Source: Bombardia bombarda (lineage: Eukaryota; Ascomycota; Sordariomycetes; Sordariales; Lasiosphaeriaceae). From it: a DNA stretch of 64,000 bases. The translations under genes were made by a program, and so were the position numbers. The stretch is from contig JAULSR010000009.1 in assembly GCA_030512295.1 (NCBI GenBank), forward strand, positions 558,001 to 622,000, written 5' to 3'. Every line of letters begins with the position of its first letter. Within the stretch, counting starts at the first letter, position 1. Positions 1-11,994 of the stretch are shown here, piece after piece. Below the pieces are notes generated by a model, which was not told where the DNA came from, made no database searches, and saw nothing but the letters and a program-made list of their open reading frames with translations.

Positions 1-657
1 ATGGGGGTCACTAGATTTGGCTCAAGAATCGATGTTTGTGCTTTTTTTTAGAGGTTTTATTAGCAGTGAAAATTCATTCGTCTACACAACTGTAAATTCC
101 AAGAAAGGACATCGAGAGCAAGAAAACGACGAGACCAAATGTCTGGCTCGTTGGTATGCACGTAAGGGCTCGGAAGCCAGATGCCGATACGGCCATAGCC
201 GCCCGCGCGATGGGATGGAAAAATATGTGGCCTGTAAGAGATGGTGCGCGTAGATCTGGGCTGCTATGTCAGTTCCCGTGATATCGATGTATTTATTGTA
301 TTGATTTGTCTGTGCCGCAAAGACCATTTGCGAGCCGCCTATTTATACACCCGCTCCAGCAGGGCTCCAACTCCCTCCCTCTTCCTTCTTCTTCAAACTT
401 TGCAAATCGTCCATCTTCTTGGTTATACTGCCTTGGCACGGATCCTACCAACTGCCTTCCTCGTTGATCTCCCAACCCAGTCACCCCTCAAGACCTAGAA
501 ACCTACTCGGTATCCTCCATCACTGTAAGTTGTACGACGAGACACCTGGAAGTCGACTCCCAGCAGCAAGATCGTCCTCGCACAACCATGGCCAGCCACT
601 AACACAGCTACTTCAACAGGTATTGGTGCATAACACATCACCAATCAACAATCCACG
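1..657. other. Gene-free left edge and promoter of first gene
   Basis: No convincing coding region. It ends in a pyrimidine-rich stretch with many CTTC/CTCC words (about 365-500), typical of fungal promoters and 5' leaders, before the ATG at 658. A TATA-like element lies at 340-347. Confidence 0.6.
340..347 (+). promoter_or_regulatory. TATA-like element upstream of surface-protein gene
   Basis: The sequence tatttata lies about 310 bp before the ATG at 658 and is followed by a CT-rich tract where transcription could begin. This would imply a long 5' leader. Inference from motif and position only. Confidence 0.35.
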
Positions 658-1445
658 ATGCATCACGCCATCCCCACTGTGTTGGCCACCCTCCTCGGCC
701 TGGCCAGCGCCTCCGCTGCGGCAGTCAACCCCCGGGATGACGCTACTCCATCGTACATGTCAAGCATCGTGCAAAACCCGTCAGAGACTCCACACGCCCA
801 TCCTCACTCTTGGTCCTTGGGCACATGGTCGAAGACAGGAACATGGACCCCCGACGAGTCCAAGACCGACACAGCAAGCCACGGCCATCCTACCCATCCC
901 CCTCACTCTCACTCTCACTCTCACAACCAGAGTGACAGTCTCTCCCACACTCCCCTCCTCTCTGCCCATCCCCACACCCACAATAGCACCAAGCCCCTTC
1001 ACACCGCCACCGCCACCGCCACCGACCTCCCAACCATCGTCCTCCCCCGGCCGTCCAAGACTCGACCAACGCCGCCATCCCCCGCTCCGAGTCCGAATCA
1101 CTGCATACCCTCCTCGCCGTCCGCGCAACCAAAACCACCAGAGCACCGGCCGCCAAGACCTCGATGCGCGCCAGGACGACGCGTGCCGCAAAGAAGGGCG
1201 AGTGCGACAACCTCAACACAGGCCTGTGCGCAACCCTGCTTTCCACATGCGGCTGTCTTGCGTGCCAGTCCTCCAACGCCTTTGTCCAGAACGACACGTG
1301 CGACTGGATTCAGGACAACACGACGTCGGCGGCAGCAGCCCGTCCTGGTCTTGGCGGTAACGGCGGCGGACACGGATGGATGGGTGTGTTGAGCTGGGCG
1401 TTTGTGAGCGCCTTGGTCGGCGTGCTTATTGCTGCTGCACTCTAG
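658..1445 (+). CDS. His-rich GPI-anchored-type cell surface protein
   Basis: Secreted cell-surface protein of unknown function. The ATG at 658 opens a signal peptide (about residues 1-20, hydrophobic and Ala-rich) followed by a region rich in His, Ser, Thr and Pro that includes an HSHSHSHN run. The protein ends in another frame with a cluster of seven Cys, a Gly-rich linker and a C-terminal hydrophobic tail (about 20 residues, ending AAAL) typical of a GPI-attachment signal. The two halves lie in different frames, so an intron (or a frame error) is required. A phase-consistent choice is donor gtgaca at 932 and acceptor ending at 1059 (128 nt), joining ..HSHNQ to NSTNAAIPR.. The splice is inferred. 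The His-rich stretch may bind metal ions, but nothing shows this directly. I do not recognise a named family. Confidence 0.6.
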
Positions 1446-2455
1446 GTACCTAGTCTAGTTCTAGATAGACTTTTGCAACCTGGGTAGATGGCGGAATACA
1501 GGGAGGTTGGACGTACCCTTTTATTTTTCTGTTTTGGCAAAAAACATAATTACCTAATGATATTCGTTAGTTGAGTGAACCTAGCGAGGGCAAGAATAAG
1601 AGACCGAGACTGATTGATGGGTTTTTTTTCTGAGGAAGCGAGATAGACTTACACACACGGACCGGACTGGCTAGACCTCGTGGGAAGCTATTCACACAGT
1701 AGATAGATAGCTAATGAATGGCTAGCATTATGAATCAGACCCAAAGGTTAGAACTAGTTAGCCTTACAACCATGCAGTAACCCGCAAGTGATTCAGCAAC
1801 CTCAGACTCACTTACACCAAGTTTATTCGGCAGGTGCACTCACAACTCCTCACACAAGTAGAATAAAACTATAACGTTGAACAAAACAAATGGTTGTTCA
1901 GCTAAAGATGTCTGCCGTATCGCAATACTATGCAAGTATGCTGGTTGAGCTAACATGAAAACATAAAGAAAATACAGCTGGTAGATATAAAAACAAAACG
2001 CCTCTATCCGTCTTTTTCTATCCAAGTCGCAGTCGCAATAACAAGCAATCCCATAAAGATATCCCCAAACCCGGCAGCCAGCCTGCCTACCTCAGACACA
2101 ACCACACACCACACGCATCATCAGCATAGTGCAGGTAGCCCAAAAAGCGTTGCATCTCTCTCTAGTCTAAACGTGCCAATCTCATCTTTCCCCTTTTCCA
2201 GATCCCTCTTCTTCTTTTTAGCCCTCTCTTTCTCCTCACTGGTGGTATAACGTCGTCGTCATCATCGAAAACACACAGCTCCTCTTTCTTTCTCTTTATG
2301 TCGCTGGGAAAAAAAAAGAGACAGAGACCAGACCAGACCAGAACCCGATAGTATCAGCAAGCAGCATGTGCAAAGAAAGAACCAACCAACCTCCTCCCAT
2401 ATATGCACTCTTTCAAGATTAAAACTCGTAGGTATTCAGTGTCATCCATCAACCA
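1446..2455. other. Intergenic region between convergent genes
   Basis: Convergent 3' ends (the surface-protein gene from the left, EF-3 from the right). AT-rich stretches and T-runs compatible with 3' UTRs; no ORF resembles a gene. Confidence 0.6.
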
Positions 2456-5400
2456 TTACTCCTCATCATCTGTGTCAGCCGGGTGGGGCGTGCCCTTAGG
2501 GCTGCTCAGCCACTCGATATGACGCAGACGCCTGCGCGCCTCACGCTCCTTGAGGTCCTTCTTGGTCATCTTCTTCTTCTTTCTCGACTTGAACTTCATT
2601 GTCTCGTCCGTCACACCGTTGCCCTCAGTGTCGCTGTTCACGGCACTGCTGACCACGCTGCTGCCGGGAACGGGCGTGTTAAGCCCGCTGGTGACAGCGC
2701 TGATCGGCTTGCTGCTATCCTCGAAGCGGTCAAGGGCAGCGGCGTTCTGTCCACGGTGCGTGACGCGACCGTTGTCGACAGTCCACTGCTCGCTAGCCAG
2801 GGCACCAACAAACTCCTCGTTATGAGAAATCATGACGACACCACCCTTGAAGTCGCGGATGGCGACAGCAAGACCTCCAAGAGAGTCACGATCCAAGAAA
2901 TTGGTAGGCTCGTCAAGGACCAGCAAATGGGGGTTGTTCCACATGGCGCCGGCGATGACCACCTTGACCTTCTGACCACCGGACAAAGAGCCGATTTCGT
3001 TGTGGTTAGCAATCTCGGGGTCGAGGCCGAGGTCGTCAAAGTGCTTGCTGATGACCGAGGGCTGCAGTTCACGGTAACCGAGACCCTCGCGCGAGGCCTC
3101 GTGATCGTCAAATTCTTGGATAAGCTTCTGATAGCCGAGATCAATAAGGGTCTCGCGGGAGATGAAGCTATTGTACTTGGGAATAGAATTGCGCCATTTG
3201 CTGTAACGGATGTGTTAGTGAGAGTTCTACAAGATAGTAGCCAGGATCAATAGGGCAAAACTTACATCTCATACTGGTACGTCTTCTTGTACTTTTGACG
3301 ACCAACGAGAGTCTCGACTTGGCGGGCACCCCTACCGTCGTTGATGTCGATGAACTTGTCCATCTGCTCCTTATCCTTGTCGGAAAGCTGACGGGTCTGC
3401 TTCATGTGCACTTCACGATCATCACCGTGGGCATAACGCCATTGGAGATATTGGTTGGGTGTCTTCTCGAGATGCATCTCAACGTGCTCAAGGGCGTGCT
3501 GCTTGATGTATCCGATACGGAGGTTGGGATGCTTCTCCACCTTTCCAACCGTAGGGATGACCTCGCCCGTCAGGAGCTTGATCAGGGTCGACTTGCCGGC
3601 ACCATTGGGTCCAATGATGGCGACACGGGAAGAGAGAGTGAGTTGGCAAGAGACGTCAGACAGAGACGGCTTGACCGCACCAGGGTATTGGAACGAGACA
3701 TCGCTCATGCGGATAATGGCACGTGTCTGAGACTTGACACCGGTAAGAATGCCGGGGGGAGGGAACTTGAACTGGACAAGCGAGGCGGAAAGGGTGTAGT
3801 AGCTCTTGGCCTCGGGGCGGGCCTCGACGAAAGCGGCGAGATTACCACGATAGTGTCCAAGCTTCTTGTTGGGCTCGTAGTGGTAGATGTCGGTGGTGAC
3901 ATTGTCAAGGAATCCAGAGTCGTGAGAAACGATCAGACTTGTGATGTCGGGGTGGGTCTTGAGGTAGGTCTCGAGCCACTTGATGTTGGCAACATCAAGG
4001 TGATTAGTAGGTTCGTCAAGCAGCAGGACGTCGGCTCTTTGCAACATGGCACGGGCAAGAGCCAGCTTCATCTTCCAACCACCGGAAAGCGAGCCGACCT
4101 TGTGAGATTGCCTGCCGTCGGGACCAGATGTGAAGCCAACCTCCTCAAGGACAGCAATAATGCGCTCCCTTCCTTCCTTTGCGATTGTGGGATCTTTGGA
4201 GATAAAGTCTAAAATGCTGATATCGGCATCTTCACCCTGGTTGTGCTCGACGTAGCACGTCCGCAAAACATCCTGCGAGGGGAAGCCCTCGAGCTTGCCA
4301 CTGGCAATAGCCTTCATCAAGGTCGATTTTCCGGCACCGTTTCTGCCGCAGAGGCCATAACGATGACCCTTGAGGAGGCGCAGGTTGGTGTGGGAGAGCA
4401 GAAGCATACCACCATAGGCGAGCGAAAAGTCGGCATTGACAATCTCGATCTCTCCGTCGTCCTCCTTCTCGGGAACACCAAACTTGCGCTGGTCTTCCTT
4501 GAGGAAGTAGTCGTGGAGACCAGCGGCAACAGCCTCATGAGCGTTGGAGCCCTTCATCAAGGACTGCAGGTACGGGGCAACCTTGGAGTGGATACGGCCG
4601 ATTTGACGGATGTTGACATCCTCAGCGATCTGGTCGCAAATATAAGGACGCAGGACCTTGTATGTGTCAAGGTCGCCAACAAGACCACCGTTCTTCTTAA
4701 TCTCGGCGTCGACAACCTTTGCGATATCATCGGGGGTGACGCGCTCGATAATGCTGGTCTTATCATTGCCCATGGCCTTGTTCATGACAGCCATGGCACG
4801 CTTAGCAATGTCGCGGACTTCGGGGAGGGAAGCGCGGTTGATGACGCTCTGAACACCAGGCTGGAGCTTGGGCAGGAATGTTCTGGCCTCAATGGGGTCG
4901 TGTACCAACTTGGTCAAGTTCTCGGTGATGACAACGGTCTGGCGGAGGACCTCCTGGGGTGTGTTGGGGTTGTTGAGGGAACGCTCCAAGAAGGGTGTGA
5001 GGAGGGCAAGAACAGGGGATGTGACGATGGCAACGAATGTGGTCATGGACAGAGCGTGGATGACCTTTTGGATGGCGTCGGTGGAGGGCTTGTGCATGGT
5101 CTCGATAAGGAGGGGAATGCGGGGAGCAACATCGTCGTTAGAGAGCAGGCAAGAGAAGGAGGTCATGGTCTTGACGGCCTGCTTCTCAACCTCGCTCTTC
5201 ATGTCGAGCATGCCACTCTCAGCAATGGGGATAAGGCTGGCGAGCTTGGTGCCCATGGCTTCGCGGATGATATCCTGCTGCTCGGCCTCCTCCTTCGTGC
5301 TTCCGATGGTGATCTTGGCCTTGTCGGCCATGTTCTGGAGGAGCTTGAGGGCGCCGACGGTTCCCTGCCACTTGCCAGTGGCCTTCTTGAGGTAGGTGAC

Positions 5401-5859
5401 CAAAACGGGGAGCAGACCAGCAACGAGGGCCTCCGGGCTCAAGTTCTTGAACAGGGCATCGAGACCGTATTGGGCAGCGTCGCGCACGACAGCGCCCTTG
5501 TCAGCAAGAGCATCGAGGGCGACGGAGACCATGCCGCCATCTTGGAGCATGAGCACGGCCTCGGATGCGGGGGCACGAGGGGGGAAGCGCTCGAGGACGG
5601 CACCGAGAAGGTTCTGGGCACCCTCACGACGGAGACCGCTCTTCTTGTCGGCAGCCGCCTTCTTGATCTCGGCGAGAACGCCATACTGGTACAGGCCGCG
5701 AAAGCCGACCGAGTTCAGCAGAACCTCGCACACAGCGTAGGCTGCGTCAACAGAAGCGGCCGAAGACTTTGCGGAAAAGACAGTATTGAGCAGGGCGTCG
5801 ATGTCGGCCTGGGCAGGCGCGGGGGCCTGGCCATCAGCGACCTTGATCGGGACAACCAT
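2456..5859 (-). CDS. TEF3: Translation elongation factor 3 (ABC-F ATPase)
   Basis: Fungus-specific ribosomal ATPase that helps eject deacylated tRNA from the E site during elongation; cytosolic. Two exons, 3266-5859 and 2456-3200, flank a 65-nt intron (donor gtaagt at 3265, acceptor cag ending at 3201). The ATG at 5859 lies in the strong context CCACCATGG. An in-frame ATG at 5904 is possible but weaker. The product is 1112 aa from this start, slightly longer than the roughly 1045 aa of yeast. Visible in order: N-terminal HEAT-like helices (about 20-320); ABC domain 1 with Walker A GRNGAGKST (about 505), signature LSGGWK (about 591) and Walker B LLLDEPTNHLD (about 612); ABC domain 2 with GPNGAGKST (about 750); a chromodomain-like insertion (RQVETLVGRQKYKKTYQYE) that the intron interrupts; LSGGQK and LVLDEPTNFLD; and a Lys/Arg-rich, acidic-ended tail. 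All ATPase motifs are intact. Long open frames on the other strand are codon-bias shadows. Confidence 0.97.
3201..3265 (-). other. Spliceosomal intron of EF-3 gene
   Basis: On the minus strand the intron runs gtaagttttgcc..ttacag. Removing it joins YQYE to IKWRNSIPKYNSF in frame (codon AT|C), continuing the chromodomain insertion of ABC domain 2. Confidence 0.93.
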
Positions 5860-8800
5860 GGTGGGCTGTTCTGTTTGCGATGAAGGCGAGACGGGGTGAG
5901 GCATCGTCGGGCGGATTGAGAAATCCGAGGATGCGGAAAAAGAGATGTCCAAGCGAGGTATCGTGCGAAACCTGCTAGGGGGGGAAAAAAGCCTTGGGCG
6001 AACAGGCGTGAATGTTGGGCCCAGGTATTTTATTTGATGCTGCGAAAACTATGTGCGGGACTACTGATAAAGAAAAATAAGTTGGAAATCTCAGACTGCC
6101 CACTGGAGGTGGAGGGGGAGGGGCGGCACCGAGACGAGGGGCGCTCCCCCGACCCCGCTAAAACTTTTTTTTCGCACTTTTTTCTCTTGCGCCCAACCAA
6201 GGCAATCTTATCGCAGATGAATCAGCACCTCAGTCTGTGAGGTGGTGGGGAGGAGGGGTGTGGGGTGTGGGGCTGACGGGGCACAGTGGACATCTGGCTG
6301 TCCCGGCCTGACAATGCGCCCAAACAGAGCGGCCAAACTGACAATTGCCTTTCGCCAGCGCTCTCGCTCCGTCATCCCAACTCGGCAGCTGCGAGCGCAC
6401 TGCACTCTATTCAGCTTGTCAATTCTATCAACCTGTGCAAGGCAGTGTCGGTACCAGCCGTCGAAAAGTCAAATTCCTATTAAGCTAGAAAGACAGTTTT
6501 GACTCTTGACAGTGCATCACATCCGTCCTGCACTCGAAACACTGGCCAACGCTCGGAGAAACCCTGCTGGACCAATGCTTATCTGCAATCTGGCCCGTGT
6601 CAGGGTCGGTGAAATGCCAGGCCATCCCCGATTGCGACGAGGGGCGAGCACCAGTGGACCGCCGCACGTGTCAAAATCGCATTGTTGGTTTCAAGGCGAA
6701 AAAGAATTCCATGTTGGCTACCCTGCCAGCTGTGCCAGCTGGCAGCGATAACATACTCGCTGCGTTTTGTCAATTAGACTTTATATATTCTGCATGCAGC
6801 ACAAATATTCATAAATGCATCCCTGTCCAAGTCACTTTGAGTTAAACTGTAGAATACCTACCTTTCCTTGTTCATAGACGACGAGTAATAGCTCCCTGAG
6901 CTGCGTCGGCCGCGATACCAGAGAGATTATGTCTACCTAGTTAATATGATCTATTTACATAAAGAGATTACAGCTGGTTCTCTATCACTCACGAAAGAAG
7001 GATTATTGACAATATTTAATACCGAAGACAGGAAACGGTATTAACGTAGGGTAGGTAAGTAACGATGGTAGTTTCAGCGCTCAAAGACTTACATGCAGCT
7101 TATACATTAGACCCAAATCTTAAAGTCATAAGCGCCATCCTCGAGGTTTGCATTTTATTCTTGAAGAGATTGCTGTTGTGTGTCAGTTGATAGACCACAA
7201 CACCCAAGCCCTGCAACCAAATTTTCTTCCGGGAAGTTAACGGGGAAAGAACCGTGATGTCGTGGTTCCTTATAGCAGCATCTCTTAGACGAGATAAAGG
7301 AGCCAACATGCTCAATTAAATACGCGACCATGTGTTTCGGCCATATGTCCCTTTTCATAGCCTCGTATGTAACCGAATATAGTAGCTGAATAGAGCGGTG
7401 AGAAATTATCAGTGGAATTGTTATCAATAAAACAACCATGAGTGGAATTCGAGGTGTAGTCAGCGGAATAATGTCAATAGGATACATATGAATAAAATAT
7501 TCTTGCCAAGGGTGATAGATATATATAAGCAATCGGCAACGAGTATCCATATCAGCATTTACCTACGTTCTGGAGTGAGCAATAGAGCTGTTGCATCGGT
7601 ACTGATATTCACCTAGATCACTGGCTGGATGCTGTAAAGGTTTAAACATCATTAAGAGATTAGGGTCGCACGGTCGAAGTACCTTGGTCGAAAGCAGAAG
7701 CTGCACAGAAGTCAGGTTCATATAAATATGAGGGCGGCAACGTGGCTCAGAACCATATTCAGGGTCATATAGGTAAGAGACCTAGGTTTAAACTTCTTAG
7801 TATCTCTCAACATTCTTAGATGTCATGGACAGCGAGCCATTATATACCTAGTTTCTCCACGATGAACCATTATGGTCAAGTTGTCACCATATACGGCAAA
7901 TAATTTGACACTCCTTTGCAATGCACTACCTCATTGGACAAAGTGTTGCGCGCCTATAACTCCACGGTCTTGCGAGGAATGCAATGCAGCTTGGTGCAGC
8001 ATAACATTGTAAACTGACAAATATATTACGCTATCTTTATCAGCACGATCATAGGAAGTAAAGTACTTTGTTTCTCGTCACGTAAGTATTTCTGTTTTAA
8101 AGGTTGGGGGCGATGCAGTAAGGTGCTAAGCAACTGTCATGCAGGCTATCTTACCTACTGTATGAGATGTCAGCCACTCAGACCACCCATTCCGTCTGCC
8201 GTCATGCCTGCCGATATGGCTGTATGCCTGCCGATATGGCTGTATGCCTGCCCGCATACACACTGCACAGATCTTGGAATCTAGACGAGAGAAAGATCCA
8301 TGCATCTGAAAAGCAAAGAAAAGAGAAGAAAAGTACTGTATGTGGTGATGGCAAAGGCAAGGTAGTTTACCTGTCACCCATTCCGTATATATGAATGTGT
8401 AAGGTGCGTGGTGAGACGGACGAATAGTGGGTAAGTAAGGTAGGTTCTGTTTATCTTGTCGTCTTGGCGAAATAAGTGGGTGATGTAAGTGCAAAGTTCC
8501 TGGATTTCTAGCCCCCACTTTCATCCGACTTTAACATTTATCAGCTTTGAAAGCGAGCGTCGTATACCAGCTCCCATAGTGTTTCACCCATTTGACACCC
8601 GTTTGGGCCTATAACGGAGGCAATCCGAATGTGGACATTTCCCACCCGCCGGGTACGTACCTAAGGATTCAGGTAGGCTGAAAAGTACCTAAGACCAGGA
8701 CCAGGGGGTATTGTATGTATTTTAGGTGTCTTAGCTATCTTAAACGAAAACTCACACATATACAGGAATAATGCGCATCCAACTACGAAATACTACTTAA

Positions 8801-11706
8801 TTCTGGTACCTAGACCTGGGTACTTGCGCCACCCACGTTTCGTCCCAACTGTCCCTGTCGCCTTCCCGCCCTCGTGCAGGATCTCGATGCTGGGGTTTTT
8901 GCATCGTCGGGACACCACGCAACCATGCTTTTCGATTACTACCTATCTGCCGGGGGCCCGGAACACCAGCCAGTTATGTACCTCCTGGGTTGTCAACACG
9001 CCCCAACTGTTTATGAATGAGATGGTTATGCTGGAAAGTATAGCCAAGTAATTGTCCAAAAAATGAGGTATATATCGACACCAAGAACTCAAAGCTTATC
9101 ATTAGTGATCACAAATTTAGGTTCGCAATTCCACCTATCACCATCTCGTTATTATCATTAATCAATTAGTGATTATTTACTCAGTCTCCAGTCTCAACTC
9201 GTAACCCTCGCTCCTCATCGCATTCCGCCAGACCAGTCTATGTAGGTACATATGTACCTATCCACATCAATCCTCGCCGTACTCATGGCGCAGACCGTGC
9301 ACCTGACGAAAGCATGCGCATTCAACCAACACCGAAACCGGTATTTCCATCAAATAATGAAAAGAATTGACGGACATATCCACGCGTCCTGCATGTACCT
9401 GCGCGACAGATGCATCCAAACGGCACACGCCGAAAGAAAAAAAAGACAGAAGCCAAAGAGAAAAAGGCGTAAACCGGCATAAACCCCTATCAGGATTTGT
9501 ACTTTTATACCGAGATTCAACTCGGAAACAGTCCTTTCAGAGAAGGAAAGAGCAAGAGTTACATCGCGTGCCTGGTGTGCCGCCTGTCCGCTGATGCGCG
9601 TCAGCAGCTTCCTAACTTTTCCAGACCAGACACACACCTAGACTACTAGACTCTACTTAGTACCCGCACCCACACCTGGGAACCTAGACCCATCCGTATT
9701 ATACGCACCGCACACCACACTAGTAGACTCACTACTACTGCTATTACGCATACCAATGCGCGTGTGCGTGCGTGCGCAAGCTACGCTACGTAAATGATAT
9801 CATCAAAAATTTGTCAACGGCTGAATATGCACTTTTCGTTTGATTATTGCGCAACAAACTCACATGACAGCTGCCTGTTTTCTCGGTGTCGGTGCATTCC
9901 CCTGAGAAGCGAATTTGATACCTGAAGCCTCGTTTCTGCCCCCACCCCCAATTCACAGAGTAACGTTGTACTTAGGCGGCGTGATTTATGCGTCATCTAT
10001 CGTGAGGGCAGGCAGTGGTGAAGCAATTGACAGTCTGTTTTCTTCTGTGGCTGGCAAAATTCAGGTAAGCAATGTAAGCCGCCGGCAAACGACTAACAGT
10101 AAATGAGTCACTGAGCAGAACAACTTGGATCTATCGTCTTAATAAAAGGAACAAAACTCATTCAAAGCTCTTCTATGTCTATCTATCTAAATACCATACC
10201 GGCTAGCCAAAAAGCAATGCAAAGAGACATTTAAGTTCTCTAAAGAGTGAGTGAGGGTGAAGTGTGAGGCGTTAAAGAAACAAGAAGAAAAGCCATAACT
10301 AAGAAGTGAAGATGAGTGCCGTAGACATGTGGTATGCGTGTGAAACTAACTCAACCGGAAAAAAAAAAAAAATATCAAAAGAAACGGGTGAAGTGAAGTA
10401 CAGGGGTGTGAACATAGAAAACCAAACGGAAGTGACAAGAAACCAATTCCCCCAAATTCCAACAAAACTTCCACTACTTCCCCCACATCAGTGTACTCGA
10501 TCCTTGCGCATCAAGTGCCCAATGCCTGGCGCACAGCGCGCAGTACGGAGTATGCCCCGCCCACGTCCGGCAGACAGACGAAAAAAAAAAAGAAAGCTCA
10601 GCCCTATAGGGCTAGTTTTGTGTCTCGTCGCGCCGCAAATAGACGGGCATTGGAGTGCGTGCCGCCCGCTATGCCGAGGGGAAAAAAAGGGGGAAAACAA
10701 TACGTCGACCATTCCGCAACAGCAAATAGCAAACGACAAAAACAGAAAGAAGAAAAATCACATCATAGGCTGGCCTGAGGCGGAGTTCTTTCTTTGCTGC
10801 GCAAAGTAACGTACCGTGGGCTTTCTCCTCATGACCTTCCTAATCAGTAGGTGTGTTTAGGTCTGGAGAGGAAAAGGAAATAAGAAGCGTAAAGGAGGCC
10901 GCGCGCCACGTGTACAAGGCTCGACATCCCGTCAGCGTACCCCAACGACAAGCTCAGCTTGGTGCCTTGTCATATCGGCAATGACTCCAGAAATATTGAT
11001 GGAGGATGCCTTGAAGCCTCGTGAGGTCAATTCCACATTTTTTGCACTCCGTCATTTGGAGTCAAGATGAGCGCCAATTGACTGTGTTGCCGAATAAAGT
11101 TATGGCGGAGTAATGACCGAAAAAAAAAAAAGAACTTGTGTGTGCGCGCTAATCGACCAAAGTAGCTTTTATTGGGGGCCGTGAGGCATTCAAGGCGACT
11201 GGTGTCACCATGAACATGTATAAGTAGCATCTCCCGAAGGTAAGTGGCACAGAAAAGGTTGATCGATAAAGCTTGTCTTCAATTGGGTATGGAATGGGAA
11301 CGGTGATGGTGGTGTGGTGTTGGTGTTGGTGTTGTCCTTCGGTAAACAAGTGCACCTTTGCTTGGCCCCTGGAGAGTGGTCAAACAAAGCCACCTCTACT
11401 TTTTGCCTTTGCCTTCTACCTCACATGTCTTGGCACTATTTCGATGGGCCAAGTTTTGCTGGGGGCTCCTCGAGTGTTGGAAGCCTCGCACCATCGGGTC
11501 CAATGCCAGGGCACTGGTTACGCGATCACTATGTGGCTACTGTGTGGAACCTGTGATATCCTCCTATAGTTACTGTTAACTTGTACCATCAAGCGGGGCA
11601 AGATTAATGCGGGGAATCAGGAATATTGCATCCATGGCAGAGTCTGGTAAAGACGCAGGGTGGCTTACTCCCTAATCCTTCCCGCCCTGGAACCCTCGGG
11701 GCGGTA
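5860..11706. other. Long gene-free region upstream of EF-3
   Basis: About 5.8 kb without a supportable gene. The first few hundred bases upstream of EF-3 form its promoter and leader. Short ORFs exist on both strands, but none has recognisable domains, fungal codon bias or clean splice structure. AT-rich patches occur around 6,850-8,100. Words of the type TACCTA/TAGGTA recur (6,857; 8,440; 8,657; 8,809; 9,243). A 20-bp tandem repeat lies at 8204-8253. Confidence 0.55.
8204..8253. repeat. 20-bp tandem repeat, 2.5 copies
   Basis: The unit atgcctgccgatatggctgt occurs twice exactly (8204-8223 and 8224-8243), followed by a partial, slightly altered third copy (8244-8253). It is not inside a recognised gene. 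Confidence 0.85.
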
Positions 11707-11994
11707 TTAAGGTGAAGCAGGCGGTGATGGTTGGTCTGGGGTTGGAGACAGTGGACCAGGGGGCCCCGGGGTTGGCGATGGTGGTGGATCCGGATACGGA
11801 ACGGAGAAAGGCTTAATCGGATACGATCTGGGAGCCTTCGAGCTTGGTGCAGCTGGTGAGGGCGCCATTGGACCCTGAATAGGCTCAAAAGCCGCAAAGT
11901 CGGTGATAATATGCAGGCGCATTTTTATAAGAATGTTCTCAGTAATGTGAGTCTCGACAGACGGAGCGGACGAAGCGAACTTGTGAGATCTCAT
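11707..11994 (-). CDS. Possible small Pro-rich protein
   Basis: A 95-residue ORF starting at 11994. The first half is mixed (contains HITENILIKMRLHIITDFA); the second half is strongly Pro/Ser-rich (PDPPPSPTPGPPGPLSPTP). A TATATAGG-like element on the same strand lies roughly 165 bp upstream (about 12,155-12,165), a plausible core promoter. No signal peptide, membrane segment or known domain is seen. This may be a real small gene or a chance open frame; the promoter-like element and tail composition are the only support. Confidence 0.25.
   Translation of the reverse strand: MRSHKFASSAPSVETHITENILIKMRLHIITDFAAFEPIQGPMAPSPAAPSSKAPRSYPIKPFSVPYPDPPPSPTPGPPGPLSPTPDQPSPPASP

Noticed and set aside
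419..1360. 313-codon frame overlapping the GPI-type gene
   Set aside because: Low-complexity Pro/Arg/Thr sequence in the wrong frame; the signal peptide and GPI tail belong to the other two frames.
3295..4212. 305-codon plus-strand frame opposite EF-3
   Set aside because: Also an antisense shadow of EF-3 codon bias, low-complexity Val/Gly/Asp-rich translation.
4243..5883. 546-codon open frame on the strand opposite EF-3
   Set aside because: A mirror of the codon-biased EF-3 gene; it has no domain or splice structure of its own, while the EF-3 frame is complete with all ATPase motifs.
7155..7550. 131-codon minus-strand frame in AT-rich DNA
   Set aside because: Ile/Leu/Tyr-rich translation of AT-rich sequence without clear start context or known motif.
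9252..9482. 76-codon frame with a hydrophobic, signal-like start
   Set aside because: The rest is short and basic (KKRQKPKRKRRKPA), with no Cys pattern, promoter or splice context; could be chance.
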